Positions 1 through 12,231 are shown, counted from the stretch's first letter. The stretch: 64,000 nucleotides of DNA from Perilla frutescens (GCA_026008535.1 BRKX01000002.1:57180170-57244169); one strand, 5' to 3'. Notes: generated by a model not told the origin, from the sequence alone. A program made the numbers and translations.

Positions 1-958
1 TTTCATTCATTCTCCATGGGTTTAACTATTTCCAATGAACCAAAAATAATAATATATTATATATTTACACATAATCACGTTTTATAATATTATTTGATCA
101 TATTTGGAAAAAAATAATTTAAAATTAGATTAAATAATTTATTTTATTATTTTGTAATTATTTTTATATTATTTATTTATTTAAAAAAGTAAAAATATAT
201 ATTAAAATAAAATTTTGATAGTTCTTAAAATTGTATTTAAGAAAAATGGAAGTAATACCAAAATAAATGTACCATATGAATATATTCTAATAAAAAACAA
301 ACTATGTATTTGATATAATTTAATATATTCAGATAAAAAATTGAAATAATAAACCGTTTTATATGAAGTAAAAATCTTTTTATTATAGTATACAAATTAT
401 TATATGTGTATTAATTAAATACTTTAGAATAAAGATTTTATTAAGATAAATAAATTAAAATTTTCTAAAGAAATAGAAAAAAATCACATACTTTAAAAGA
501 AAAATACAGTTTAGAAATATAAGAAGAAAATATTATATCATGTTAATAATATTAGCTGCTACACTTTATTTAATTATAAAGAAATTTGAAAGTATTGTAA
601 AATATTCATTTTATAATATAAAAAAATAAAGAAATATTCAATTCCGTTCTTCATTCTGGTGACACACCAATAATAAGAATTGTCATTTCATTCCTAAGTT
701 CAATCCATTCATACATAATATCATTCTTTCATATCAATCACCTCCTAAGATGTATCGAGTTATTTGGTCAAACGAGTCAAAATTGGATCAAAATCACGGG
801 TCAACTCGTCTCTTTAAAAAATGTAAAAAAATATCTATCATATAAAAAAAAATGTAAAAAAAATATCTTCCAATTTGAAATTTTATTTTCCTTGGGAGGT
901 ATCCGGAAGGAATAAGATCGTCAGATCGATTCATACATAAGAAAAAGTTCACGAATTT
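1..958. repeat. A+T-rich intergenic DNA with MITE-like arm
   Basis: No gene is visible. Bases 630-740 hold runs of the words CATTC and ATTCC, resembling the arm of the element at about 44540-45435, so this is probably part of a related MITE whose other arm lies at or beyond the window edge. The rest is A/T homopolymer-rich DNA with no open frame of note. Confidence 0.4.
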
Positions 959-959
959 G

Positions 960-1650
960 TATTTATTCAAAAAAAATTAATTGTTGAGCACAGTGCACGA
1001 GCTTACATGTCGAATGAGTGCAATGCGCTACTCGTCGAATTAAAAAAATTCATTTTAATTTTAGGGTACGGTTCACTAGTTCCATTTTAAAATATATATT
1101 TATTTCGAAAAATTAATTGTCAAGTGCAGTGCACGAGCTCATGTGTTAGCATCGTGCAAATGAATTGCGCAAGTCGCTATATATATTAAAAAAATTAAAT
1201 TAACTCATTTTAATTTTAGGGTTCAGTAATTCTACTTTAGGGTATATATTTATTTCAGAAGAATTAATTGTTGAGCTCACGCGTTAGCATCAAACGAGTA
1301 AACTGCGTGATTCATTGGAGTTAAAAAATTAAATTTATTCACTTTAATATTAGAGTTCATTAATTCTATTTTAGAGTATATATTTATTTAAAAAAATATA
1401 TTATTAAGCATAGTGTAAGAACCCATGTATTAACCTCGGAAAGTGCACTGCAGAGTCATCCGATAAAAATAATTTAATTAAGCCACTTTCATAAAAATAT
1501 ATAATTTTTAAGAAAAAAACTTTAAAAAATATATATCTGAAAATCAAACAAAAAAAAAGATACGCGTAGCGCGTACGTGGTGGCGTCCGCGGGCCGATCT
1601 GACGCAGTGGTTGATGCGGCTGTCTTGCACCGAAAACCTCCCCTAACATT
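960..1650. repeat. Tandem array of ~125-bp units ending in a GC-rich block
   Basis: About four degenerate units follow one another, starting near 967, 1095, 1255 and 1390. Each has a T-rich half (TTTATTTC..AAAAATTAATTGT, then ATTTTAGGGT) and a GC-richer half containing CAGTGCACGAGC and a later GTGCA..GCGC word. The array ends in an A-rich run and a GC-rich block with GCGCGTACG (1560-1650). The same unit recurs at 45770-46150, and its T-rich half recurs at 14614-14740 and 53500-53620, so it is a module shared by a dispersed element family. No coding capacity is seen. Confidence 0.6.
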
Positions 1651-1878
1651 AGACTACATAGGAATTAGGAACTAAATACTGTATAATTCATAACAAACCA
1701 AATGTGTTATTTTCTCTCTCTAATATTGTAATTAATACATTTTCAGCTAGAGATTTAATGTAAAAATGAAATTTTATTTGAAAATGAATTCGTAGCGACG
1801 GGTATGTGAAAGGAAGACTAGCTTACATTCATATATACTTCAAATGTCGGAATAAGACAATTTTCATGCATTTTATTT

Positions 1879-2339
1879 TAAAAATTCTCTTTTTTTTATT
1901 GGATGTCGAGGATAACCCGCAGTCGCTATCATGGTGCGCATTGGGTAAACTCCGTCTCTATGTAATAGCCTGCAAACCTACACAGGGGAGATAAACCACA
2001 CTTGGTAGGCCATATTATGACGAACTGGGTAAACCCCGCCCCTGTGTAATTGCAATAAACCACACTTGGTAGGCCATATCATGGTGAATTGGGTAAACTC
2101 CGCCCCTGTGTAATAGCCTGCAAACCTATACAGGGAAGGTAAACCAAACTTGGTAAGCCGGGGAGGTAAACCACACTTGGTAGGCTAGGTGTGATATGTT
2201 CACACCTAGTGGTGTTGGTGGTGTATAATAGCGGCTCACACCTAGTGGTGTTGGTGATGGATCGAACTTGAAATCTTTGGCATCAAGATAACACCACTCC
2301 ACCACTAGGTCATCCCAAGAGGACTAAAAATTCTCTTTT
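1879..2339 (-). mobile_element. tRNA-derived SINE with multiplied body and 15-bp TSD
   Basis: Reads on the minus strand. The element proper is 1894-2324. Its head (about 2316 down to 2255) has an RNA polymerase III box A-like word (TGACCTAGTGGT) and a box B-like word (AGTTCGATCC), as in a tRNA-derived SINE. The body holds three related segments, each with GTTTACCC and CTACCAAGTGTGGTTTA. The 3' end reads GCGACTGCGGG, then CATCCAAT, then an A tail. A perfect 15-bp direct repeat, TAAAAATTCTCTTTT, flanks the element (1879-1893 and 2325-2339), as expected for L1-type target-primed insertion. Plant SINEs are usually 100-250 bp; this one is about 430 bp because of the repeated body. Confidence 0.8.
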
Positions 2340-3838
2340 GAGTATATGATTTTTGGTTCAATTAAATTTAATATCATTGTCATTAATCTTTACAGTACGT
2401 TCACATCTGAATGTGCATATCACACATGATGCCTACCCATAATTAATTATTAAGATAAACCATTATATTAGATCTAACATCAATTTCCTCAAAAAAATTA
2501 AATAAATTAAATAATTTCATATTGATATCCAAATTAAAGATTGACCCAAAGGAATCATCGACCCATAATAGTACATTACTGGAAGTCTAATTAAGTAGAT
2601 ACAGAAGAGACAACAAATTACACGTTTTTTTTTTTTTTGATAAAAACTAATCACACGTATTTAAAGTTCAAAATAAATCGACTTTATCAAATATTGATAA
2701 AAAAAAATATTATTTTAAAATTTCAAATTCTGAAAAGAAAGATCAAGATTCTTATGACTATTCCTTAATAGCAAGCACAAAATTAAACGTAGAACGACGA
2801 CCGTATTAATGATAAATTTCCAAAAGAAAATGTTGAATTTGAGAAATTTGAATATTAGGGAAAAAAAAAGAAGGAATTTTTTTCAGCGTGATATATCATG
2901 TCCGTGTCAGTAGAAAGGAGGAGGAATAATATTGACGTTGTGGAAATTAAAATAGAAGCAATGTTTGGTTGCTATATAAAACGCACTTTATTAAAAATGT
3001 TTTGGTTGTGACATTAAAAGACTTGTGATTCCACGTGATTGGGTGTCCCCACCCTCTTCTCCAATTGTCTTTCAGCGCATCAACCCCGGGCCCCTCTATA
3101 TTCATTGTGCTTCCTTTCAATTATCATCTTTTATTTCTAGATCTTAACAAAGTTAAATAAAATCCACTCCACTTCATAAATCATAAATCATAAATCTAGT
3201 TTCATTAGTTCGGTTTCAAGGTTTAAATTTTAGATTTATTTGATTTGGTTAGATTTTTTCAGTTATTCGGTATGCAAACACTAATGCATATTTATTTTGA
3301 CATATTTTATTTTAGTTTTCAGAGGGGCATACTAGTGTAACACTATAGTTAATTTCATATTTTTAGCCGTCTGCCTCCACTGCCATCTCAGCTCGGATCT
3401 CACTTCCACCTCCACCACTCACCGTCATCTGTCTTCGCCGTTGCCGGAAGTATATATTTTTATTTTTGGTATTTAAAATAAATTTACTAAAAAATATTAT
3501 CACATTAAATTAGTATATATAATGAAAATCATAAATATTTTTTTTAATAAATTTATAGTATGTAAATAAAAATAGTGATATAATAGAGGAGTTCGTGAAT
3601 CGAAGAACCGTTCGATCGAGCATACTGAAAATTTTGGTTCTGTTCGTTTGCATATTTTATTTGCATCAAACTACCTAACTATACTCATGTCCAATTAATT
3701 ATCTTTACATTTTCCCCCTCTCATCTTATAATCTAAAATTATTACTAGAAAAATTGACAACTTATGTGTTGTTGTCCCCCCCCCCCCCCCCAATATTAAG
3801 AGTAACTTACAGTCATTATTTGAGAGTGTGTGCTGGAT
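2340..3838. other. Gene-free A+T-rich stretch
   Basis: No exon or RNA gene was recognised. There is a C homopolymer at about 3776-3791 and a short CT/CCACC-rich patch at 3366-3450 with no sustained frame. Confidence 0.5.
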
Positions 3839-3905
3839 AAATTCTAGAAAATCAAGTATGAAATGTTTACAATTAGCGATGTAGGTGGCATTTGAATCCG
3901 AAACT

Positions 3906-4700
3906 CAAACTTACACTACTCCACAAGTAGACTATCTCCAAATGATATGATGTTATGTCCTTAGTTTAGTTGAAAACGTGTTCTCCGTATTTCTTTAAAA
4001 AACATTTGAATAAGAACTTAACAGTTGATTTCCACGAGTAGGCTATCCTCAAAGCATAGTTAATTTATTATGTCCTTTGTTGGGTATCAATGGGACTCGC
4101 CGGAGATGTAGACTCCCTTTCTTCCGTCATCGGCAGTCGGCTCCGCTTTTCCCTCAAGGGACTGAGGTTCGATTCAGACAGAGAGACGAGTGCAGCCAGG
4201 CTCAGGGAACCAAAACTCGATAACTCCTTCGCTACAATGATCAATCGCACACAGAAGACCACAAAAGGCAGGGACAACAGCTCTCTCTCACTCTCACCGG
4301 CAACACCACACAAGCACAAAGCTAAGTTGACAGTTGCCCACGAAGTACGCTCACAAAGAACAAATGGACAGCCCACGAAGAGCAAGGGACGCACAACAGA
4401 ACATTTCAGAGGGAGAGATGTGAAGAAGATACCACAACAGTGAAGCCTCCCGCTTCTATTAAAGAAGCAGAGAAAGAGAACGAAGGGTTGGATTTTGGGA
4501 ATAGGAGTGGGCGGTCAAGAGTGAGAGAGATGGGCCAAATTAATTGGGCCAAAATGCCCAACATCCTTATTTTAGGTGAAAGCGAGTTCTCCCTATTTCT
4601 TAGAAAAACAAAACGTTTGAATAAGAACTAAACAGTTGATTTCTTAAAATAAAAAAAGAAAAAGAAAAAGAAAAAGAACTTAACAGTTGATAGTACGTCT
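3906..4700. repeat. Direct-repeat-flanked segment of denser GC
   Basis: A block at 3971-4033 (GTTCTCC.TATTTCTT ... GAATAAGAACT.AACAGTTGATTTC) recurs at 4578-4644, and its tail recurs again at 4672-4691. A second word pair, GTAG.CTATC..CAAA followed by TATGTCCTT.GTT, occurs at 3926-3968 and 4038-4082. The intervening 4085-4560 is richer in G+C and open on both strands (117 and 108 codons), but neither frame resembles a known family and there is no splice or codon signal, so I do not call a gene. It may be an unclassified insertion or a local duplication. Confidence 0.5.
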
Positions 4701-5205
4701 AAGGAGTAAGAATAATGAGATCCAGTAGAAAGAGCCCAAAACTTCCAAATCTTGCAACGACAATTTATGTTGGCCCATAATATTCAAAGCCTCGTCACCG
4801 AGCAACTTTGCACCACCTCTCCCAAGGTTCGATACAGCCTTGAGGGCACTATCCGATTTTTTTTAAAACAATATTCAAATTATTTATTTATATAATATGT
4901 ATTTTTTATTTTTTTACGCGCAATTCTTATTGTCATATTAAGGTGAAATTAATTATCTGTGCGGTAATATCATTTTTTATATATTATTATATTAACGTCA
5001 TTGAAAGATGACTCAACCCTGGAACTATATTACATATTGTTTCAATCTCAGAAAAAGAAAATAAGATATTCCGAGAGATAAGGGCTGTTTGGGATTTATA
5101 TTGCTTGGGCCATAAATAGTTGGTCCATTAAATGACTAGATCTCAGGCATACACAAAAGTCTCAAACTGCCAGTTATTTATTTTGCTTGCTCAAAAGGTT
5201 AATTA
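4701..5205. other. Gene-free stretch
   Basis: Only A+T-rich DNA with no recognisable gene, tRNA or terminal-repeat structure. Confidence 0.4.
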
Positions 5206-5221
5206 GTGTTTTTTTTTTTTT

Positions 5222-5602
5222 TTTAGAATTATCAATTCAGAACCTGAAAGATAGGTAATCTATCGATTCAGGATCCGAAAAATGAAAACTCTCAACTCAG
5301 GACTCAAAAGATGAAAATTCTCAATTAAGACCTCAAAAATCTCGAATTTTGATTTCTTTTTATTTTTTAATTAATTTTTTTTATTTTCAATGAAAATTCC
5401 TTCATTAATTATCCATTAAATCTAATAATTTTTTTTAAATTAATTATAAAATAAAAGGAAAATAAATTTCGTGATTTTTGAGGTTCTGGATTGAGAATGT
5501 TCATCTTTCTGGTCCTGAATTGAGAGTTTTCATCTTTTAAGTCCTGAATTGATAGATTACTCATCTTTCAGGTCCTGAATCGACAATTCTCCTTATTTTT
5601 TT
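5222..5602. mobile_element. Foldback (long inverted-repeat) MITE with internal short tandem units
   Basis: The left arm (5222-5350) and right arm (5464-5602) are inverted copies of each other, joined by an A+T-rich spacer of about 110 bp. Each arm is built from 3-4 degenerate units of about 27 bp containing CAATTCAGGACC and AAAGATGAAAA. The RNA or single strand would fold into one long hairpin. A related element lies at about 24917-25285. Target duplications could not be fixed because of the T homopolymer on the left. Confidence 0.7.
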
Positions 5603-5954
5603 GTATACAAGTCTCGGTGTATGAAATCATACTGAGGAGATTACTTCGTTGTTATATTATAAAAAAAAACTATAATTATTAAGTATTATGATAAGTTTTT
5701 ATGAAAATTAATAGATAAACGAAAAAAAAGTATAGTTTAAAACATGTAGAAAAATTTGAAGTCATAGACAATGTGATTCCATTCTTGTCACTATCAATTC
5801 CTAGAATCATTATCTTAGGAATCGAAGTATAATGTATGCAATTATATACCTATACGAATTCATAGTATGTACCAATAATTGTCTAAAATAATTTCGATTC
5901 CTACCCCACAAACATAGACACAATCCTCATATATCCTCCTTCAATTCCTCGTCA

Positions 5955-5955
<1 letters not shown>

Positions 5956-6047
<92 letters not shown>
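5956..6047. repeat. (ATT)n microsatellite
   Basis: About 30 uninterrupted ATT/TTA triplets. Confidence 0.95.
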
Positions 6048-6048
<1 letters not shown>

Positions 6049-7160
6049 CTTTTCTCCTGCGTCTAACGCTAAATATTCATACTTGAAGCCAGAAAAGTCG
6101 CAGTTTTGAAAATGCACAAACTCTTAGGCTCGGATTTCTCTGTTACAAATTAATAATATTTTACATTTTAATACTCCATGTATATAACTACAGACTTCAC
6201 AATGAATCGACAATATTCAAATATGTCGGACCAGCTAACAAAGAAGTATTAGAGGGTGTTGGGAAAATTTATGTATCAATACAAAATTATAGACAGAACA
6301 ATACTTTTTAAATTGAAAAATAAAATAAAATAGCGAGATAAAATGACACGAGAAGTTGGGAAGAAAAACAAGGTTGTGGCGAATGTTAGTCACAGAAAGG
6401 CAGGATATTATATATGGGGACAAATTGAGAGGGCAACGCTTGTGGCACTGATTTTGGTGGTGAAAAATCAATCATGTATCTTCACACTTCATCTTATGAT
6501 TTGAAGCAAAAATCTTTTATGTGCAGCTGGGAGATTCTCATCAAGATTTTTTCCTGTTAATTACTGTTCACTATTTAGCTAAAATATGCATGATTTAATA
6601 TATATATATATATATGTATGTATATATTTACTTTCAATAAATTGGTTTGTGATTTCATCAGTCATTTGAATTTATTAAATTGTGTCAAATATAGTCTTTT
6701 TTATATGCATAAATTTATATTTTGTATACTAAAGTATCACCCACTTTACCGTTTAAGCTATAATTTTTTAGCAATACAGTTTAATAATAATAATAATAAT
6801 AATAATTTATTATTGTTTATTTTTCCTATCCCCTCCCTCCCTCCTGAATGGCTTGCAGAATTGGCAACGTCTTCAATTCTTCCGTGAGCTAATGTAGCGC
6901 GCTCACAAACACATTATATAGTATCTCTATGTATGTATAATGTATCTATATCGCTCTCTCTGCAGGTGAGCTGCTGCAATCCCTACCTAATGTCTTCTCT
7001 CACTCTCTCTCACTTTTATCTTTCTCTCTCTCATGAATCCATAGTCCTTCCTTCCATTCAGCCACCTGCATTTGTTGTGCATTCCTTCATTTATTCGGGA
7101 GAATTTTACAACTTGTCTGGACCTGCTATTGCTCTAGACTGAGCGTTTGCGTGGAAAACG
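6048..7160 (+). promoter_or_regulatory. 5' flank of the SCAR gene
   Basis: No separate gene is seen. It holds a TA run at 6599-6614 and an AAT triplet run at 6783-6806. A TATA-like word TTATATAG lies at 6914-6921. The 240 bp upstream of the SCAR start codon are rich in CTCT/TCTC, which is common in plant core promoters and 5' leaders. Transcription start and any leader intron are not determined. Confidence 0.45.
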
Positions 7161-10100
7161 ATGCCGTTGGTGAGAGTGGAGGTGAGTAATGAGTACGGAC
7201 TCGGAGCGCCGGAGATGTACATGGCTGCGAACGACGACGAGCCTAAGGAGATTATGGAAGGAGTCTCCGTCGCTGGCCTCGTCGGACTCTTACGCCAGCT
7301 CGGTGATCTCGCTGAGTAAGTGCTTGCGTCATTATGCAATTTTCTGAGAGTTTTGTAACTCAAAATATGATCAATTTTCTGAAATGATTTGTAGTATTCA
7401 ATCTCTGGGTTGACCATCAATGTTACCCTAAACTGGGACTTCCTTTGAGCTACAAAAGTTAATCATATGGCAATCGGATAAAAGAAGAATTAGCCTTTTT
7501 CTTTTTATTGATTGTGGAATAGTACATCTGATATTGAACTCTTCAAATTAAACTTTAATTTGGCGTTCAATTTCTGATTGGAGAGAAGAAATCAAGTAGG
7601 GCAGAACTCCTTACTGTAGTTGGTTACAAGTGAGAGAAGAAGCAATTAGATCTAGATGTGTTCCTGTGTACATTTCTGATCATCAAGTCCTAAAAACTGT
7701 GAACCAATGATCTTGAATGTACATGCTTAGGTTATCTGGAACTTCTGACTCATGGATGAACTATTCTTTCACTTATTTGTATGGTTATTGAACAGGTATC
7801 CTTTCTTGTACAAGAACCTGTCTTCACCAAAGCTTTTAAACAGATCTTGTAATTTTACTTAGGAGGCACACACTCACTCACACAACAGTACTGCATGCAT
7901 ACATCCTTGGCCTTCAAGAGATAGATGTGCTTGGTTTGCTCTGTTGTATATTGATCATCAAGAGTTTCCAGAGAAACAAGATTTTAAACCGAGATAGCAT
8001 CTCCATGTGTGGTAGTTTTGCAGCGGATGTTTTTCATGGCTTGCAGGAAGAAGTGACGATAACATGTTCTAGAAGCTATAAGTTGATGGGCCGTATTCAA
8101 CGAATAGAAGCTGCAGTTGCTCCATTTGAGAAGGCTGTACTAGCACAACGAACCCACTTACACTTAGCTTATACTGCTGGTATGGTTAATAACATTGTTT
8201 GACATGTTCAAGACTTGATACATCTACTGCACCTCTTGTTTACTTAATTTTCAATCTTGGACACCTTTTGCATTAGTGAATATATAGAGCAATGCAGGTG
8301 TCACTTGGCATGCTCCAGATCGATGTGAAAAAAATCATTTTGTATATAGTGATATGCCTCAGTTTATCTTGGATTCCTATGAAGACTTCCGTAATCCTCC
8401 ACATTTTCACTTGCTTGATAGGTATAGATACTCTTAGAGACAGTATCTTAATCCTCATTATTGGCTACGCAATAAAGCTTATGCTTTTGTTTTACCATTC
8501 TGTAAGGTTTGACCCTGGTGGCCCTGGATCTTGCTTGAAGAGGTATTCTGATCCAACTATCTTTAGCAATGCATCAGAGGCATCAGGATCTGGTGATGCA
8601 ACTACTCAGAAAGTAGCGACAGATATGAAGGTACAAAAGCGTAAGATAATGAAAGCCACCAAGAATTACAAGAACACAATGTATGCCTCTGCAGCTGCTG
8701 TATATTTTGAACTGATCTAATTCCTTGCCTTTGTCATCGATCATTAATGCAGACCCTTAGATCAAATGTAGGTGGCCATGCTTCACCTTTCCGACCAATC
8801 TCCACGTATTATGCTGCATTAAGACCAGACTTGTATGAACAGTCAAATTCGGACCAGAGAAATGGGTCGGGCTGCAGTAAAGGTGATATATGTCGAAGTT
8901 ACTCAATGCAGCCCAAAGAACAAGAATCCAGAGGTTTCATTTCTGCTCGTCAAAAAAGTCGTGGTACTGATGACCTAGATCATAATTTCCTAAAGGAAAA
9001 AGTTACAGATGCATGTGATGATATTCAGATTAATCCAACTCAAGTGCAAGGTGTCTGTAGTTCATATTCCTATACTAGTAGTGAAAAGACCTGTCTTATT
9101 TATGAAACCGTTGACAGATTGGATGTGCAGACTTGTGATCAAAGTTTGCAAACATCTGGATCTGGTGTTATCCATCTTGAGGACTTTGAAAATGAAACAG
9201 ATCAATATTTCATGGATGCACCTAATACCATCGAGCCAAAGTCCAGAACTGGCATATACTGCATGAGAAAGCAAGATTTAGATCATTTGGAGGATAGAGC
9301 AGCTAGTGGTAGAGTACCGGCTAAATATGAATATAACTCAGTCTCCTCAGCAGAGAAGTCTTTTATGTCTGCTCAAATAACTGGGAACTCATTGAACCCA
9401 AGCAGTAAGAAAAACATTAGTTCTAGTGGAAATGGTGGAATTACTGATAGCAAGAATAAAGAATCTATTTCCTGCAGAGTATCATTTAACTTGAGTGAAA
9501 ATGGAGCAGGGATGGCAATAATTGGTGATACAAAGGAGCCTGAGAAAGCTGTAGCGGAAACTTCTGATGTTACTAATGGTGGGCTGCTAGGGCTCCAGCC
9601 ATCAAAACCACCACTTGGCAGTGCATTAGATGATCTTCCTCAAGAAGTTATTTTTGGTGATAGGGATCCATGGAAACCAGATGAAACAAATAGCTTCCAA
9701 AATATTCAAGAGGGTGGTCTTGATATGGATTCCCCCCCTACATGCCAGGAATACCAAGAAAGTGACGAATCATCGAGGGAGAAGTTTTGGAAAAAAATCC
9801 CTGCTGATGCATACTTCAAACTTGGAAGATCAAGCAATTTTCTTCATCCACACTATGCCAATTCTACTGTATCAGCAATATCTACAAGTTTCCTTTCAGT
9901 CGATTCAGAGTTCCAAGCTGCCAGAAATCATCCAGAAATTGGTGAAAGTTCTTCCCGCGATAATCAATTGCGTGATGGGGAGGAAGACTTGAGTCATGCT
10001 AGCAATCTGAATGCAAATGCTTATGAGCAGGAAAAACATCAAAACATTCCTGGACGAACTGAACATCTTTCTGGAGATGGATATTTGATGCAGTCACCTC

Positions 10101-10626
10101 CAGTGGCTGACATGAAAATCTCAGTGGGACCAATGGATGGATTTCCTACATTTCAGTTGGTGCCGGAGGTTTCCATTACTCGGCTGAATGTTGGTTCTTT
10201 ATCAGATGGCAATCACATTCATCAGTCACCTCGAAAAGATAGGAATTCAAAGGAGCCAGAATTCGCAACTGCTCCTGATGATCCTCCTCTACCTCCTGTG
10301 CAATGGTGGGGTATGAAGCCCCATCGTCTGATTAATACAGAAAACATGTCAGAGAAGTCAAATTCCGAAGGAGAAGCTAACAACAGCTTCCTCAACCAAA
10401 TTAGAACAAAAGTGAGTTTTTGCATTACAACTTTGATTTGATTACACGACGGGTCCTACATTACATTGTCTCTCTTCTTATAAATAACCTATTGCTCTTC
10501 TCCTTTTTATTTTGGTTTCAGTCACTGAGTCTCAGGCCAACTGTGCCAGCCAAACCAACTGTACCATCAGGGAGCTCTACCAATGTCCAAATCATGACGA
10601 TTCTTCACAAGGTCAATGCGATTCGC

Positions 10627-10675
<49 letters not shown>

Positions 10676-10776
10676 TACTAAAATTCGACTTGGCCCTTCC
10701 TTACTATTCACAATTTCAATCTGTTTCGCTTCAGGCTGTTGGAAGCGATGATGGAGACAACTGGAGTGACACTTGA
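7161..10776 (+). CDS. SCAR: SCAR/WAVE-family actin nucleation regulator
   Basis: Seven exons: 7161-7315, 8016-8179, 8298-8421, 8507-8680, 8761-10411, 10522-10629, 10735-10776 (805 aa). SCAR proteins sit in the WAVE complex and activate ARP2/3 to nucleate branched actin at the membrane. The N-terminal SCAR homology domain (about residues 1-190) is spelled across exons 1-4: MPLVRVEVSNEYGLG, then GLVGLLRQLGDLADFAADVF, later HFHLLDRFDPGGPGSCLKRY. The long middle (exon 5) is low-similarity and Ser/Asn-rich with a proline patch PPLPPVQWW near its end. The C-terminal VCA module follows: a WH2-like NQIRTKSLSLRP, the connector MTILHKVNAIRQ, and the acidic tail SDDGDNWSDT. Length fits the shorter SCAR1/SCAR3-like members. 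The exon 4/5 junction is the least certain: 8681/8760 keeps the frame and gives an 80-bp intron. Intron 6 is almost wholly CT repeat. Confidence 0.9.
10632..10674. repeat. (CT)n microsatellite filling SCAR intron 6
   Basis: About 21 CT dinucleotides begin two bases inside the donor site GT at 10630 and take up nearly half of the 105-bp intron between exons 6 and 7. Confidence 0.9.
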
Positions 10777-12231
10777 TTTAAGACTTAATTAAAACGTATC
10801 AATATGGGTATTAATTTATTTTGTTGAAAATGAATGATTCAGGAATTATGCCACTAAAGTTAGTTGCTTATTCGCTGTGATTTTCGTTTATTTATTTATT
10901 TTTAAATAGAAGATTAGCCAATGCTTTAAATTTGGACTTAGATATCAATTATCTTCCAGTTCTTGTGCTCTCACCTCTAACTAAGTAGCCGTTTAAACGT
11001 GTTTAGATTGACAGAAAAAAGTTGCTAAAGTGTTTATTTTTCCTACCTTTCCTCTACTTCTTCCAAATCTCGATTCTTCTTTTCAAATCTTAAATCTACA
11101 ATTTTATTGAAATTAAGCGAACCCCCGGTACATTTAGTGAATAACAGAAAATATCTTCATGTAATTAATTAATTTGAGTTTTTTCTCCCTACTGTGCATG
11201 TCGTAATTCAATTTATTAGTACACAATAGAAGCTGGTTATAATGTGAAAATACGAAGCCTTAATCATCAGTAGATCTTTGCATGTGAATTGATGTCGGAC
11301 TAGGGAATTGGTAGTCTCAGTGATATTTATTTTCACAAATTAATGACGTTTAACCTTGGAAAATTATGACAATTATTTATCTTCCAAGAATATATGCTGC
11401 ATGTATACACCTTAAGCACAATACAGTGTTATTTTATATCTGTAAGAACCACATATAATGGCAGAACTCACTCTCTCTCTCTCTCTCTCTCTCTGTGATG
11501 TCGTGTTTCGGTTTAATTGATTTTTTTATTTTTATTTTTTGCAAGTATTCTTTATTGGCATTCCTTAAAGTAAATTAAAGTGTATATATTTTCACAATGA
11601 AAAATGGAGATGGTAGATTAGCTAGGGAAAAAAGGTTTTGGAAATGTGGGTGGCCACTTTTGAATTAATCGAAAATAAAGAGACCTTTATCAAAGTAATC
11701 CCATATATAATCAAATTCTACTTTTGCAATCAAATAAAAATAAATAAGCAAGGAACAGATTCATGTAATGTAGAGTGAGTGGAGATGCGAGTTGCGGGCA
11801 AAAGGAAGAGCATTACCCAAACAAGCATCAGACTGTGAGGATCTATTCACCTTTTTTTATTATTATTTCTTATAATTAATTCCTTGAAAAATATATGTTT
11901 CCGAGTCCATTGTGCCTTTTTTTTCCTTGATTTGTAATTTTGTATCATTGGTTTCGGACCAAAAAAACTAAAGATACACGTGAAATTGGGGGAAAAGCAT
12001 CATATAAAAAAGGTTTGAGTGATCGAATATTTCCAGGTATGTTCTATATATATATATATACAGATGAGTAAATATACAGATTTCATTACACGCATGAAAT
12101 ACTTTTGTTGCATTATTGATGTGACATCTCCGTGTTGCATTATTAAATTTATAATTTTATAATAATTTTTATAAAAATAAAAATTATTTAATTTTATAAT
12201 TTTAATTAGGGTTCAATTCATTCTTGGAGTT
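10777..12231. other. Gene-free stretch downstream of SCAR
   Basis: Presumed SCAR 3' untranslated region, then A+T-rich DNA. It contains a (CT)n run at 11469-11494 and a TA run at about 12045-12060. No further exon was recognised. Confidence 0.4.

Noticed and set aside
4068..4443. Overlapping long open frames on both strands (108 and 117 codons)
   Set aside because: Neither resembles a known protein, they overlap antiparallel, and the segment is repeat-flanked; reported as a repeat-bounded segment instead of a gene.
6618..7142. Two plus-strand frames upstream of SCAR
   Set aside because: They are low-complexity translations of A+T-rich and CT-rich promoter and leader DNA.
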